A stretch of 40,838 bases of DNA, taken from Deltaproteobacteria bacterium (GTDB lineage Bacteria; Desulfobacterota; Desulfuromonadia; Geobacterales; DSM-12255). The translations under genes and the position numbers were made by a program. The notes below the pieces were generated by a model. That model saw only the letters and a list, made by a program, of their open reading frames with translations, was not told where the DNA came from and made no database searches. This document shows positions 1 through 8,590 of the stretch, one piece after another. The first letter of the stretch is position 1; each line of letters begins with the position of its first letter. Location of the stretch: positions 1 through 40,838 of the forward strand of contig JAJZTK010000020.1 of NCBI GenBank assembly GCA_021849045.1. Reading direction: 5' to 3'.

Positions 1-432
1 CTGTTCTGGAAGCGCTTCAATGCCGGCGGCATCGTTTCCGGGTATGCCGTCGGGGTGGTCGCCTGTCTGGTGCTGATGTTCGTCTCCCCCAACATGACCT
101 ATCCGAAGAAGATCGCCGCCGATGCGGCGAAGACTGTCGCCGCCCTGGAGAAGAAGCAGGCCGGCGGGTCCGTGCTTGCCGACAAGGAGCTGAAGACCCT
201 GGAAAAGGCACGGGCCGACTACGCGCGAAACAGGGACGCTAAGTCGATGTTCGGTCTGGATACGCCGCTGTTCCCGCTCAAGAATCCGGGGATCGTCTCC
301 ATACCGATCGGCTTCCTGGCAGCGGTTTTCGGCTGCCTGCTGTTCCGCGACCAGCGGGCCGAGGACGCCTATGAAGAGGTGTATGTCCGGATAAAGACCG
401 GCCTGGGGAGGGCCGAGGCAGCGGAGCATTGA
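1..432 (+). CDS. Sodium/solute symporter, ActP-like acetate permease (C-terminal part)
   Basis: The reading frame is open from base 1 and ends at TGA 430-432, so only the last 143 residues are present. Two hydrophobic segments are visible (about residues 10-30 and 98-115). Between them is a hydrophilic stretch rich in Ala, Lys and Glu that looks partly coiled-coil, and a short charged tail follows. This pattern, with the FWKRFN start and the phrase GIVSIPIGFLAAVFGCLL, resembles the C-terminus of SSS-family cation/acetate symporters of the ActP type. Such proteins import acetate or other short monocarboxylates with sodium or protons across the inner membrane. It lies 51 bases upstream of a beta-oxidation operon on the same strand, so co-transcription is possible. 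The substrate is inferred from the family; another monocarboxylate is equally possible. Confidence 0.72.
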   Translation: MFWKRFNAGGIVSGYAVGVVACLVLMFVSPNMTYPKKIAADAAKTVAALEKKQAGGSVLADKELKTLEKARADYARNRDAKSMFGLDTPLFPLKNPGIVSIPIGFLAAVFGCLLFRDQRAEDAYEEVYVRIKTGLGRAEAAEH

Positions 433-483
433 GGAGCGGCAGTCGCGCGCGTCTGCCGGAAAGATCAGGAAGGAGAGTCATTC

Positions 484-1617
484 ATGTATTCGGAAGAACA
501 CAATATTTTCCGGGAGTCGTTCAGGAACTTCGTCCGGACCGAGATCACCCCCCATCTGGACGAATGGGAAGGCAAGGGGGCCATCCCCCGGGAGCTCTGG
601 AACAGGATGGGGGCCGAGTGGTATCTCTGCCCGTGGCTGCCAGAGGAGTACGGGGGGAGCGGAGCGGACTTCCTCTATTCGGTGATCATTGCCGAGGAGC
701 TGGCAAAGGGAGGGGCGGTCAGCTTCATGACGGCACTCCACAGCGATGTCATCGCCCCGTACATCATGCGTCTCGGGAGTGACGAGCAGAAACGGCGCTG
801 GCTCCCCGGCACCGCCTCGGGAGAGACCGTACTGGCCGTGGCGATGACGGAGCCGGACACCGGGTCGGACCTGGCCGGGATAAAGACCCGGGCCGAGCGG
901 GATGGCGACCACTATGTCATCAACGGCGCCAAGACCTTCATTACCAACGGCATCTACGCCGACCTGGTGATCGTCGCCTGCCGGACCGACCGCAACGCCA
1001 CCGGGACCAAGGGGTTAAGCCTCATCTGCGTGGAGCGGGACACCCCCGGCTTCACCCGCGGCAGGAAGCTGGAAAAGATGGGGCTGCGCTCGTCGGACAC
1101 GGCGGAGCTGTTCTTCGACGACTGCCGGGTGCCGGTGGGAAACCTGCTGGGGGAGGAAAACCGGGGATTCTACTACCTGGTGGAGCATCTCCAGCAGGAG
1201 CGGATCGTCTGCACCGTGCAGGCGCAGGCCATGGCGGAAAAGATGCTGGAGATGACGCTGGAGTACACCAGGGAGCGGAAACAGTTCGGCAAACCGATCT
1301 GCAGCTTCCAGCACAACGCCTTCAAACTTGCCGAAATGGCCACTGACATCCAACTCGGCAGGTGCTTCATCGACAGCCTCGTCCAGAAGCATCTGCGCCA
1401 GGAGAATGTGGTCAACGAAGCCTCCATGGCCAAGGCATGGATCTGCGAGATGGCCAACCGGGTGGCATACCAGTGCGTGCAGCTGCATGGCGGGTACGGC
1501 TTCATGGACGAGTACCCGATCAGCCGCTACTACCGCGACATCCGGATCTTCCCGATCTTTGCCGGCACGACCGAGATCATGAAGCAGATCGTGGCCAAGA
1601 ATATGGGACTGCTCTGA
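484..1617 (+). CDS. Acyl-CoA dehydrogenase, long-chain (LCAD)/isovaleryl type
   Basis: A 377-residue, full-length FAD-dependent acyl-CoA dehydrogenase that oxidises acyl-CoA to trans-2-enoyl-CoA and passes electrons to ETF. The start ATG follows an AAGGAGAG ribosome site. Family landmarks are AMTEPDTGSDL (about 120-130), FITNG (152-156), RKQFGKPI (265-272), and LHGGYGFMDEYPISR (334-348). At the position where short- and medium-chain enzymes carry their catalytic Glu (the YEGT motif), this protein has FAGT (Ala360). Glu239 in LQQERIV matches the alternative base position used by LCAD and isovaleryl-CoA dehydrogenase, so the enzyme should be active. It heads an operon with hydratase/dehydrogenase and thiolase genes, which supports a beta-oxidation role. 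The chain length of the substrate cannot be read from the sequence. Confidence 0.93.
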   Translation: MYSEEHNIFRESFRNFVRTEITPHLDEWEGKGAIPRELWNRMGAEWYLCPWLPEEYGGSGADFLYSVIIAEELAKGGAVSFMTALHSDVIAPYIMRLGSDEQKRRWLPGTASGETVLAVAMTEPDTGSDLAGIKTRAERDGDHYVINGAKTFITNGIYADLVIVACRTDRNATGTKGLSLICVERDTPGFTRGRKLEKMGLRSSDTAELFFDDCRVPVGNLLGEENRGFYYLVEHLQQERIVCTVQAQAMAEKMLEMTLEYTRERKQFGKPICSFQHNAFKLAEMATDIQLGRCFIDSLVQKHLRQENVVNEASMAKAWICEMANRVAYQCVQLHGGYGFMDEYPISRYYRDIRIFPIFAGTTEIMKQIVAKNMGLL

Positions 1618-1663
1618 GGGGGGAAATGAAGGTGACAAAGCAGAAATGGGAAGAGAGGGAACA

Positions 1664-3757
1664 ATGAGTTTCGTACGCTACGAACAGGACCGGGATGTGG
1701 CGGTCATGACCATGGACAACCCGCCGGTCAACTGCCTGTGTCACGAGGTGCGCAGAGGGCTTGCCGACGCCCTCGACCGGGCCGATCTCGACCCGGCCGT
1801 CAGGGCCGTGGTTCTGACCGGTTCGGCCAAGGCGTTTTCCGCCGGGGCCGACATCGGTGAACTGGATTCGCATCTCGCCTTTGCCGAGCCGGACCAGAAT
1901 GAACTGGTCACCTCCATCCTGGAGCGGATGTCAAAGCCGGTGGTTGCCGCGCTGAGCGGTCTCGCCCTGGGGGGCGGGCTGGAGCTGGCTCTGGGGTGTC
2001 ATTACCGCGTTGCCGCGCCCGGCACCCGGCTGGGGCTGCCGGAGGTAAAGCTCGGCTTCATCCCCGGCGGGGGTGGGACCCAGCGGCTGCCCCGGGCGGT
2101 TGGTCTGGAGCGGGCCCTCAACATGATGCTTTCCGGTGCCCACCACCGCGCCGAAGAGTTCAGCGCGACCCCCCTGGTGCAGGAGATCGTGGAGGGTGAC
2201 CTGGTGGCCGGTGCCATCGCCTTTGCCCGGCGGGTCGCTGACGAACGGCCGCTCTCCCGGCTGCGGGATTGCCGCGTCGACCACCCCCATGCCGCTCCCC
2301 TGCTCAGGTATGCCCGGAGTGCGGTGGCGTCGAACCGTAGCGCCCCGGCCGCGGCCCGGTCGATCGTCGAGGCCGTAGAGGCTGCGGTCAACAAGCCGTT
2401 CGACCAGGGGATGCAGACCGAAATCTCCCTGTTCATGGCGCTTTCCGCGAGCACGGAGGCGAAGGCGCTCCGCCACGCCTTCTTTGCCGAGCGAAATGCC
2501 GCCAGGATCGATGGCCTGGCGGCCGATACCCCGGTGCGCGAGATCCGCAGCGCGGCGGTTGTCGGCGCCGGCACCATGGGGAGCGGCATCGCCCTTTGTT
2601 TCGCCGATGCCGGCATTCCGGTCAAGCTTCTCGATCAGCGGCAGGAGCTGCTTGATAAGGGAATGGCCGCCATCCGCCGCACCTACGAGGCAGCAATGAA
2701 GCGGGGGCGGCTCAGCGAGGCCCGGTCTGCCGAACTGCTGGCCCTGATCCAGCCGACCCTTTCCTATCAGGAGATCGCCGGGTGCGACCTCGTGATCGAG
2801 GCGGCCTTCGAGGAGTTTCCCATCAAGGAGCAGATCTTCCGGCAACTGGACAGGGTGATGAAGCAGGGGGCGATCCTTGCCTCCAACACCTCGACCCTTA
2901 ATCTAAACCGGATTGCTGCCTGCACCGGCCGGCCCGCCGATGTCATCGGCACCCATTTCTTCAACCCGGCCAATGTCATGCCGCTGTTGGAGGTGGTGCG
3001 GGGAGGCGCAACCTCTGACGAACTGCTCGCTTCGGTCATTAACCTAGGGCGGCGGTTGCGCAAGACTCCGGTCGTTGCCGGCGTCTGCGACGGCTTCATC
3101 GGCAACCGGATGATCGATGCCTACCTGCGCCAGGCGATGTTCCTCCTCGATGAAGGGGCGCTCCCCTGGCAGGTCGACAAGGCGCTGGAGCGGTTCGGCA
3201 TGGCCATGGGACCGTTCAGGATGTGCGACATCGTTGGCAACGACGTGATGTGGGCGGTGCGCAAGCGCCACTATGTCGAGCAGCCGGAGCTGATCTGCTC
3301 CAGGGTGGCGGACCGGCTGTGCGAGCAGGGCCGGTTCGGCCAGAAGAGTGGCCGTGGCTGGTATCGCTACCTCCCCGGCGTCCGGGAGGCCCAGGCGGAC
3401 CAGGAGGTGGCGCTGCTGATTGGGGAACATTCCGCCGGCATCGGCCTCGTGCGACGAAAGATCGCCGACGACGAGATCGTCGGCCGGTGCATCTATGCCC
3501 TGGTCAACGAAGGGGCGGCTATACTCGAAGAGGGAATCGCCCAGCGGGCCTCGGATATCGATCTGGTCTACCTGGCCGGCTATGGTTTTCCGGCCCGGCG
3601 GGGCGGCCCGATGTTCCATGCCGACAGCGTCGGGCTCGGGGCCATTGTCCGCGCCATGAAACGGTATGCGCTGAACCCTTACGGCGATGCGCGTTTCTGG
3701 GAGCCTGCCCCGCTGCTGGCGCGGCTGGCAGCTGAAGGAAAGAAGTTCACGCCGTAG
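1664..3757 (+). CDS. Bifunctional enoyl-CoA hydratase / 3-hydroxyacyl-CoA dehydrogenase (FadB/FadJ-like)
   Basis: A 697-residue fusion carrying out steps two and three of beta-oxidation in the cytoplasm. Residues 1-190 form the crotonase domain, with the oxyanion region SAGADIGEL (59-67), Glu107 in GGGLELAL and Glu127 in LPEVKLGF. These are 20 residues apart, like the paired catalytic Glu residues of FadB. Residues 296-480 form the NAD-binding dehydrogenase domain with GAGTMG (301-306), SNTSTL (407-412), catalytic His431 in GTHFFNP, and Glu443. One or two C-terminal 3HCDH domains follow. The ATG at 1664 is preferred over one at 1646 because AAGAGAGGGA sits just upstream and the protein then starts directly in the crotonase fold. 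It lies 46 bases after the acyl-CoA dehydrogenase and 36 before the thiolase. Confidence 0.94.
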   Translation: MSFVRYEQDRDVAVMTMDNPPVNCLCHEVRRGLADALDRADLDPAVRAVVLTGSAKAFSAGADIGELDSHLAFAEPDQNELVTSILERMSKPVVAALSGLALGGGLELALGCHYRVAAPGTRLGLPEVKLGFIPGGGGTQRLPRAVGLERALNMMLSGAHHRAEEFSATPLVQEIVEGDLVAGAIAFARRVADERPLSRLRDCRVDHPHAAPLLRYARSAVASNRSAPAAARSIVEAVEAAVNKPFDQGMQTEISLFMALSASTEAKALRHAFFAERNAARIDGLAADTPVREIRSAAVVGAGTMGSGIALCFADAGIPVKLLDQRQELLDKGMAAIRRTYEAAMKRGRLSEARSAELLALIQPTLSYQEIAGCDLVIEAAFEEFPIKEQIFRQLDRVMKQGAILASNTSTLNLNRIAACTGRPADVIGTHFFNPANVMPLLEVVRGGATSDELLASVINLGRRLRKTPVVAGVCDGFIGNRMIDAYLRQAMFLLDEGALPWQVDKALERFGMAMGPFRMCDIVGNDVMWAVRKRHYVEQPELICSRVADRLCEQGRFGQKSGRGWYRYLPGVREAQADQEVALLIGEHSAGIGLVRRKIADDEIVGRCIYALVNEGAAILEEGIAQRASDIDLVYLAGYGFPARRGGPMFHADSVGLGAIVRAMKRYALNPYGDARFWEPAPLLARLAAEGKKFTP

Positions 3758-3793
3758 TTTCAAACATAAAAAGGGATAACAAGGAGGTCTTAC

Positions 3794-4972
3794 GTGAATG
3801 AGGTAGCTATCGTATCCACGGCCCGTACCGGCCTGGCCAAATCGTGGCGGGGGGCGCTCAACATGACCCATTCCGCCACCATGGGGGGACATGTGGTCCG
3901 GGCCGCTCTGGAGCGGGCCGGCGTCGAGCCGGGGGAGGTGGAGGATGTGGTCATGGGGTGCGCCATGCCCGAGGGGGCAAACGGCAGCAACATCGGCCGC
4001 CAGATCGCGCTGCGGGCCGGCTGCCCGGCCAGTGTGGCCGGCATGACAATGAACCGCTTCTGTTCGTCGGGGTTGCAGACCATTGCCACTGCCGCGCAAC
4101 GGATCATGACCGGTGAATGTGACCTGCTGGTCGCCGGCGGGGTGGAGTCGATCTCCTGCGTGCAGAACGAAATGAATCTTCACATGCTGGAGGAGGAGTG
4201 GCTGAAAAAGAACCAGCCGGCAGTCTACTGGACCATGATTGCCACAGCCGAGACGGTGGCGGGCCGTTATGGCATTGCCAGAGAGGTGCAGGACCGGTAT
4301 GCGGTCCGGAGTCATCAGAGAGCGGCGTCAGCACAGGCCGCGGGCCGCTTTGACGATGAAATCGTGCCGTTCGCCACCACCATGGCAGTCACCGACAAGG
4401 AAACCGGGGCCATTTCCACCCGGGAGGTTACCCTTGCCAGCGACGAAGGGGTGCGCAGCGACACCAACTATGAAGGGGTTTCGACGCTGAAGACGGTAAC
4501 GTCCGGCGGGGTGATCACGGCCGGGAATGCCTGCCAGTTCTCCGACGGCGCGTCGGCCTGCGTGTTAATGAACTCCAGGCTGGCCGAGAAAAGAGGTTTG
4601 CAGCCGTTGGGGATATTTCGAGGTTTTGCCGCAACCGGTTGTGAGCCCGATGAGATGGGGATCGGTCCGGTATATGCGGTGCCGAAACTGTTGGCAAAGG
4701 CGGGTAAAAAGGTTGAAGACATCGGCCTATGGGAACTTAACGAGGCGTTTGCGGTGCAGGTTCTGTACTGCCGCGACAAACTCGGAATTCCTGACGACCT
4801 GCTCAACGTCAATGGTGGGGCCATCGCACTTGGCCATCCGTATGGGTGTTCAGGTTCGAGGCTCACGGGGCATGCGTTGATTGAAGGCCGCCGACGTGGG
4901 GCAAAATATGTTGTGGTTACAATGTGCATCGGTGGCGGCCAGGGGGCGGCCGGACTGTTTGAGATATGTTGA
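3794..4972 (+). CDS. Thiolase (acetyl-CoA C-acyltransferase)
   Basis: A 392-residue thiolase that cleaves 3-ketoacyl-CoA with CoA to acetyl-CoA and a shortened acyl-CoA, the last step of the beta-oxidation set encoded upstream. All three catalytic elements are present: nucleophile Cys90 in NRFCSSGLQ, His348 in [10 protein letters not shown], and Cys378 in [10 protein letters not shown]. The start is GTG at 3794, six bases after a perfect AAGGAGG at 3781-3787; no nearby ATG gives a complete N-terminus. Length and motifs fit either the degradative FadA class or the biosynthetic acetoacetyl-CoA class. Its place behind a FadB-like gene favours degradation. Confidence 0.93.
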   Translation: MNEVAIVSTARTGLAKSWRGALNMTHSATMGGHVVRAALERAGVEPGEVEDVVMGCAMPEGANGSNIGRQIALRAGCPASVAGMTMNRFCSSGLQTIATAAQRIMTGECDLLVAGGVESISCVQNEMNLHMLEEEWLKKNQPAVYWTMIATAETVAGRYGIAREVQDRYAVRSHQRAASAQAAGRFDDEIVPFATTMAVTDKETGAISTREVTLASDEGVRSDTNYEGVSTLKTVTSGGVITAGNACQFSDGASACVLMNSRLAEKRGLQPLGIFRGFAATGCEPDEMGIGPVYAVPKLLAKAGKKVEDIGLWELNEAFAVQVLYCRDKLGIPDDLLNVNGGAIALGHPYGCSGSRLTGHALIEGRRRGAKYVVVTMCIGGGQGAAGLFEIC

Positions 4973-5032
4973 AAAATTCATAGATGTCAGGCCGGTCAAA
5001 GAGGAGTATCTGAACATTCCAACGATCCGAAT

Positions 5033-5057
5033 GACAGGGGTACATCGTGCCCCTGTC
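5033..5057 (+). terminator. Hairpin after the beta-oxidation operon
   Basis: A perfect 8-bp stem GACAGGGG/CCCCTGTC encloses a 9-base loop, 60 bases after the thiolase stop. No T-run follows, so it is at best a weak or factor-assisted terminator; mRNA 3'-end protection is another possibility. Confidence 0.4.
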
Positions 5058-5118
5058 CTCCCCCTGCACATCCCTGCCCGATATTCCATCCCACTGATGT
5101 ATGAACCTGCAATATTTA

Positions 5119-5138
5119 TGTTATAAGGATCGTGATCC
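5119..5138 (+). promoter_or_regulatory. Possible promoter with palindrome, for the PrpR-like regulator
   Basis: An extended -10 element, TG-T-TATAAG (5119-5127), overlaps by one base a 12-bp near-palindrome GGATCGTGATCC (5127-5138). There is no clear -35 hexamer. A transcript starting near 5134 would lead into the regulator start at 5239. The palindrome could be an operator, but this rests on pattern alone. Confidence 0.35.
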
Positions 5139-5238
5139 GGGAAGACTCGATGATTGCTGCGGAGACGCCGTACCTCGTCCTGTTCGGATCTTTCGCATCC
5201 GATCTGTCGCGCATCGTCTGTTGTGGAGGAGAAAGGCC

Positions 5239-6840
5239 GTGTCTGAAGTTATATTCCTGTCGCCGTACGCGAAGATGACGCAGATTGCCCACAAGACCCT
5301 CAAGGAGAGGGAGGTGGGGTTCGAGGTCATCGAAGTGCCGCCCCTGCAGTCCGAAGAGATCGTCAAAGGAATCGACAGAAAGGCGCAAGTCATCATTTCG
5401 CGGGGCGGGATGGCCATGCTGGCAAAGCATTACACAAACGTGCCGGTGATAGAAATACCGGTGACGTTATCGGATATCCTCGATGCCGTTGGCAGGATAG
5501 AGGGGGGCAAAGGCAGGAAAAAGGTGATCATCAGTACTGCCAATATTATCTGCGACCCCAAATATATCAGCGAGATACAGGGATTGAGCATCGATTTCAT
5601 TACCAGCGATGACTCTTTTGTCTCCTGCCAGAACTGGATCGACGAGAGGATTCGGTCCGAGGAACTGGCGCAGGGTGGCGGTTATGATCTGATCATCGGC
5701 GACGCCCTGGTCTGTGCCATTGCGACCAAGCACGGGATTGACAGCGTATTGCTGGAATCGAATGAGGAGTCGGTGGCCTTCGCCGTCGACGAGGCGATGC
5801 GGATCGTCGAAACTAACAGGCTTGGCAGCCAGCAGCTGATAAGGCGCCGCAAGGAGATCCTGGAGAATGGCTGGGTGGCCAATTACAGCTTTCGCGACAT
5901 CCTGGGACAGGGGAGCGATCTCGAGCGGGCGGTAACGATGGCCAGGCTTTTTGCCAAGTCGGACGGCAACGTCCTCATCGAAGGCGAAACCGGTACCGGC
6001 AAGGAGATGTTCGCCCAGAGCATCCATAACGAGAGCGAGCGGGTGTACGGACCGTTCGTTTCGGTGAACTGCGGCGCCATAAGCGACAGCCTGTTCGAGA
6101 GCGAACTGTTCGGTTACGACAGCGGGGCCTTCACCGGCGCCAGCAAGGGGGGGAAGAAAGGACTGTTCGAATGTGCGCAGAACGGCACCATCTTCCTGGA
6201 TGAGATCAGCGAGACCCCGATCAACATGCAGGCGAAGCTGTTGAGGGTTCTGCAGGAGCGGAAGGTGAGAAGGGTTGGCAGCGAAAAGATCATCGATCTC
6301 AACGCCAGGATTATCTGCGCGACCAACAAGAATCTCATGGAACTGGCCGATTGCGGTCAGTTCCGCAGGGACCTGTATTACCGGCTGAGCGAGTTGGAGC
6401 TGTATCTGCCGCCGCTGCGCGAGAGGCGGGATGACGTGCTGTCCATTGCGGAAAACTTCCTCCACCGGGAGGCGGGAAAAATCAACCGGAAGCTGTACTG
6501 GAAAGACAGGACAGCTTTTGCGCCACTCCTGGACTACGACTGGCCCGGCAATATACGGGAGCTGCGAAACTTCATCGTTAAGCTCGCCACCTACTCCGGG
6601 GATGGCGAGATTACCAGCACTGCCGTGAGTGACCTGTTCCGGTCCAGTTACCGGGAGGTGGCGCGCAAGAAAGAGAGCGAGTTGACCATCGGCATCTCCA
6701 GGGATCTGAAGGTGATGGAAAAGGAGATATTCACCAAGCTGCTTCAACTCTATGACGGCGACAAGGAGCGGTTGTGCCGGGAGTACGGCATCAGCAAACC
6801 TACCTTATGGCGCAAGCTGAGCTATAAAAAGAAACCTTGA
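5239..6840 (+). CDS. Sigma-54-dependent transcriptional activator with PrpR-type N-terminal sensor
   Basis: A 533-residue enhancer-binding protein in three parts. Residues 1-200 match the PrpR_N ligand-sensing domain (for example ISRGGMAMLA and VPVIEIPVT). Residues about 215-450 form the AAA+ domain with Walker A GETGTGKE, the sigma-54 contact loop GAFTGA, Walker B IFLDEI, and YDWPGNIREL. A Fis-type helix-turn-helix ends the protein (YGISKPTLWRKL). There is no phosphorylation domain, so activation is probably by binding a metabolite, as in PrpR. The GTG at 5239 is chosen because GGAGGA lies eight bases upstream and the product starts directly in the sensor domain; longer versions would add unrelated residues. 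It lies between the beta-oxidation operon and the large catabolic run, and probably controls the latter through the downstream palindromes and -24/-12 promoter. Confidence 0.92.
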   Translation: MSEVIFLSPYAKMTQIAHKTLKEREVGFEVIEVPPLQSEEIVKGIDRKAQVIISRGGMAMLAKHYTNVPVIEIPVTLSDILDAVGRIEGGKGRKKVIISTANIICDPKYISEIQGLSIDFITSDDSFVSCQNWIDERIRSEELAQGGGYDLIIGDALVCAIATKHGIDSVLLESNEESVAFAVDEAMRIVETNRLGSQQLIRRRKEILENGWVANYSFRDILGQGSDLERAVTMARLFAKSDGNVLIEGETGTGKEMFAQSIHNESERVYGPFVSVNCGAISDSLFESELFGYDSGAFTGASKGGKKGLFECAQNGTIFLDEISETPINMQAKLLRVLQERKVRRVGSEKIIDLNARIICATNKNLMELADCGQFRRDLYYRLSELELYLPPLRERRDDVLSIAENFLHREAGKINRKLYWKDRTAFAPLLDYDWPGNIRELRNFIVKLATYSGDGEITSTAVSDLFRSSYREVARKKESELTIGISRDLKVMEKEIFTKLLQLYDGDKERLCREYGISKPTLWRKLSYKKKP

Positions 6841-6854
6841 TCGTCGATGAAATA

Positions 6855-6878
6855 GGCTGTTTCAAAACTGAAATAGCC
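6855..6878. promoter_or_regulatory. Palindromic site or hairpin just after the regulator gene
   Basis: GGCTGTTTCA and TGAAATAGCC form a 10-bp stem with one G-T pair around AAAC, 14 bases after the regulator stop. Without a T-tract it is a poor terminator. Its core TTTCAAAACTGAAA (6860-6873) differs at only two of 14 positions from the core of the two palindromes at 7018-7057, so it may be a third, weaker copy of the same protein-binding site. Confidence 0.45.
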
Positions 6879-7017
6879 GTCGTGTTCACCTCGACCGCTC
6901 GCAACCCGCTTCCAGTAAGGCGGTAGCAAATTCCCCCGACCGGACCCGCCTGAAATCACCCTCGTTCAGATTGTGTAACGTAGCTGCCAACGCGCCATGA
7001 CGCCGTTTCCGTTGACA

Positions 7018-7057
7018 GTATTTCAAATTTGAAGTGCGTATTTCAAATTTGAAATAC
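7018..7057. promoter_or_regulatory. Two abutting 20-bp palindromes, candidate enhancer sites for the sigma-54 activator
   Basis: The right copy (7038-7057) is a perfect 20-bp palindrome, GTATTTCAAATTTGAAATAC. The left copy (7018-7037) shares its first 16 bases and then differs at three of the last four. The two abut with a 20-bp period, close to two helical turns, so a regulator could bind both on one DNA face. They lie about 240-275 bases upstream of the -24/-12 element, a usual distance for upstream activating sequences. Binding by the adjacent PrpR-like protein is inferred. Confidence 0.6.
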
Positions 7058-7293
7058 AAGCGTGCTTGGTACGACTGTCTCTTGGCCTGATTGGCTCAAG
7101 ATTTCCCCCGAGTTCTTTTCTGCAAAAAATTAAACCAGAAAAAGCAGTTTCCCTACGTATCCCGGATTGAAAGGTCTAAATGGCCCAATTTGGTGTAACG
7201 ATGTTATTTTGAGTTCAAATGGATGGCGATAGTCGGACTTCGCTTACTTCCATGGTGTTGTTCTGGTTTGACTCTGTCGTGTGATTTAACGTG

Positions 7294-7312
7294 CTCGGCA
7301 CGATAGCTGCTT
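7294..7312 (+). promoter_or_regulatory. Sigma-54 (-24/-12) promoter of the catabolic run
   Basis: The sequence CTCGGCACGATAGCTGCTT has GG at 7297-7298 and GC at 7309-7310 with exactly 10 bases between, as sigma-54 requires. Against TGGCACG-N4-TTGC it differs only at the T before GG and the first T of TTGC. The transcription start would be near 7322, giving a leader of about 126 bases before the gene at 7448. Confidence 0.6.
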
Positions 7313-7447
7313 AATGAGGTGGAAAGCAAACCAATGTTTGGTAAAATGTGGGCACTCTTGTGAGCACTGCTTTATTGCCGAGGGCGGCCACTATACGGTC
7401 AACGTCAAGCTGTCCCGGCATCTCCATCATGAAAGGGGAAAGAGATC

Positions 7448-8443
7448 ATGAAAATCTGCATCTACGGAGTCGGCTCGGTCGGCGGATTCATCGGGGCGCG
7501 GCTCGCGCATGCCGGGTTCGAGCTGAACGCCGTGGCCCAGGGGGCAACGCTGAAGGCGCTACGTGAGCATGGGTTGAGGCTGCAAAGTGACGGCGTCTTT
7601 CTCACGGAAAAGGTGCATGCCACCGACGACCCTGCGGAACTCGGCGTGCAGGATATCGTCATCATCGCGGTGAAAGCACCCGCCTTGAAGTATGTGGCAC
7701 AGCGGATCGCCCCGCTGATCGGACCGGACACCGTAGTCATGACGGCCATGAATGGCATCTCCTGGTGGTTTTTCGAAGGGTTCGGTGGCGAGCATGCGGG
7801 GACGCGCCTCGCCTCGGTCGATCCTGACGGCTCGATTGGGGCAGCGATTCCGGCCCGCAATGTGGTCGGGTGCGTGGTACACGGCAGCTTTTCCCTGAAC
7901 GAGCCCGGCTTCGTGCGCCACGGCTTCGGCAAGCGGTTGATCATCGGGGAGCCCGACGGCAGCGATTCCCCACGCCTGCGCAAGCTGGCGGAGATCCTCG
8001 GCGCTGCGGAAATGGTTGTCGAAGTTTCCAAGAGCATCCAGGCCGATATCTGGTTCAAGCTCTGGGGGAACATGACCATGAACCCCGTTTCCGCGATGAC
8101 GGGCGCCACCTGTGACCGGATACTGGACGATCCGCTGGTAAACCGGTTCTGCCTGGACGTCATGGCCGAGGCGGCGCGAATCGGCGCGAAGATCGGCTGC
8201 CCCATCACCCAGAGCGGCGAGTCGAGAAACGCGGTAACGCGTGAATTGGGCGCGTTCAAGACCTCGATGCTGCAGGACGTGGAGGCCGGTCGGGCCGTGG
8301 AACTCGACGCCCTGGTCAGCGTCGTGCGCGAGATCGGCCAGAAGGTCGGCGAAACCACGCCGAACATCGATGCCCTGCTCGGCCTCAGCCGACTCCATGC
8401 GCGGGTGCACGGCCTGTATCCCCGGGAGCCGGCCGGCTCCTGA
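7448..8443 (+). CDS. Ketopantoate reductase (PanE/ApbA) family 2-oxoacid reductase
   Basis: A 331-residue NAD(P)H-dependent oxidoreductase. The Rossmann motif GVGSVGGFIG (7-16) opens the protein. Lys204, Asn208 and Asn212 in WFKLWGNMTMNPVSAMTG match the catalytic Lys/Asn region of PanE. A fold-typical all-helical C-terminal domain follows. True ketopantoate reductase makes pantoate, but family members also serve as (R)-2-hydroxyacid dehydrogenases. Its place first behind the sigma-54 promoter, ahead of HgdC/HgdB-type, CoA-transferase and 2-oxoacid oxidoreductase genes, suggests reduction of a catabolic 2-oxoacid to a 2-hydroxyacid and not vitamin synthesis. That specificity is inference. The ATG follows GAAAGGGGAAAG. 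At 8443 the gene ends just before a G/C-rich intergenic repeat. Confidence 0.85.
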   Translation: MKICIYGVGSVGGFIGARLAHAGFELNAVAQGATLKALREHGLRLQSDGVFLTEKVHATDDPAELGVQDIVIIAVKAPALKYVAQRIAPLIGPDTVVMTAMNGISWWFFEGFGGEHAGTRLASVDPDGSIGAAIPARNVVGCVVHGSFSLNEPGFVRHGFGKRLIIGEPDGSDSPRLRKLAEILGAAEMVVEVSKSIQADIWFKLWGNMTMNPVSAMTGATCDRILDDPLVNRFCLDVMAEAARIGAKIGCPITQSGESRNAVTRELGAFKTSMLQDVEAGRAVELDALVSVVREIGQKVGETTPNIDALLGLSRLHARVHGLYPREPAGS

Positions 8444-8458
8444 CTCACCCGGTTGTAA

Positions 8459-8529
8459 GAACCCTCTAACCTCCCCTTACCCTCGGATAGAAGGTATCCC
8501 CCTCGTACGTTAAGAGGGGGCAGGGGGAG
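8459..8529. repeat. Imperfect G/C-rich intergenic inverted repeat
   Basis: CCCTCTAACCTCCCCTTA (8463-8480) is answered by TAAGAGGGGGCAGGGGGAG (8511-8529), an imperfect inverted repeat with a central spacer. It resembles the C-run/G-run palindromes scattered between genes in Geobacter-like genomes. It may act as an mRNA stabiliser or attenuator between the reductase and the activator ATPase. Confidence 0.5.
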
Positions 8530-8590
8530 CTGTGTGCCAACCAAGAGGAAATTGGGCGTAGTGATCAGCAAAGCGAAGGGATACGGAACA

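Larger units (their letters stand above)
6879..7447. other. Non-coding control region of about 570 bases
   Basis: No credible gene is seen on either strand. The stretch is richer in A+T than its surroundings. It holds the paired palindromes (7018-7057) and the -24/-12 promoter (7294-7312). TTTGAGTTCAAA (7208-7219) is another short dyad of unknown meaning. The rest shows no recognisable element. Confidence 0.6.

Noticed and set aside
3044-4315. 423-residue minus-strand frame across the hydratase/dehydrogenase-thiolase junction
   Set aside because: It overlaps two real genes in the opposite direction and has no recognisable domain.
5101-5238. N-terminal extension of the PrpR-like regulator from ATG 5101
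   Set aside because: The extra 46 residues resemble no sensor domain and lack a ribosome site; GTG 5239 has GGAGGA and fits the family start.
7341-7366. Second sigma-54 candidate, GGGCACTCTTGTGAGC, closer to the reductase gene
   Set aside because: Spacing between GG and GC is 11 instead of 10, while the element at 7294-7312 has correct spacing and a better match.
8534-8590. Upstream GTG start for the activator ATPase
   Set aside because: The 19 added residues are derived from the edge of the intergenic repeat; HgdC-type proteins start close to the GLDIG motif.
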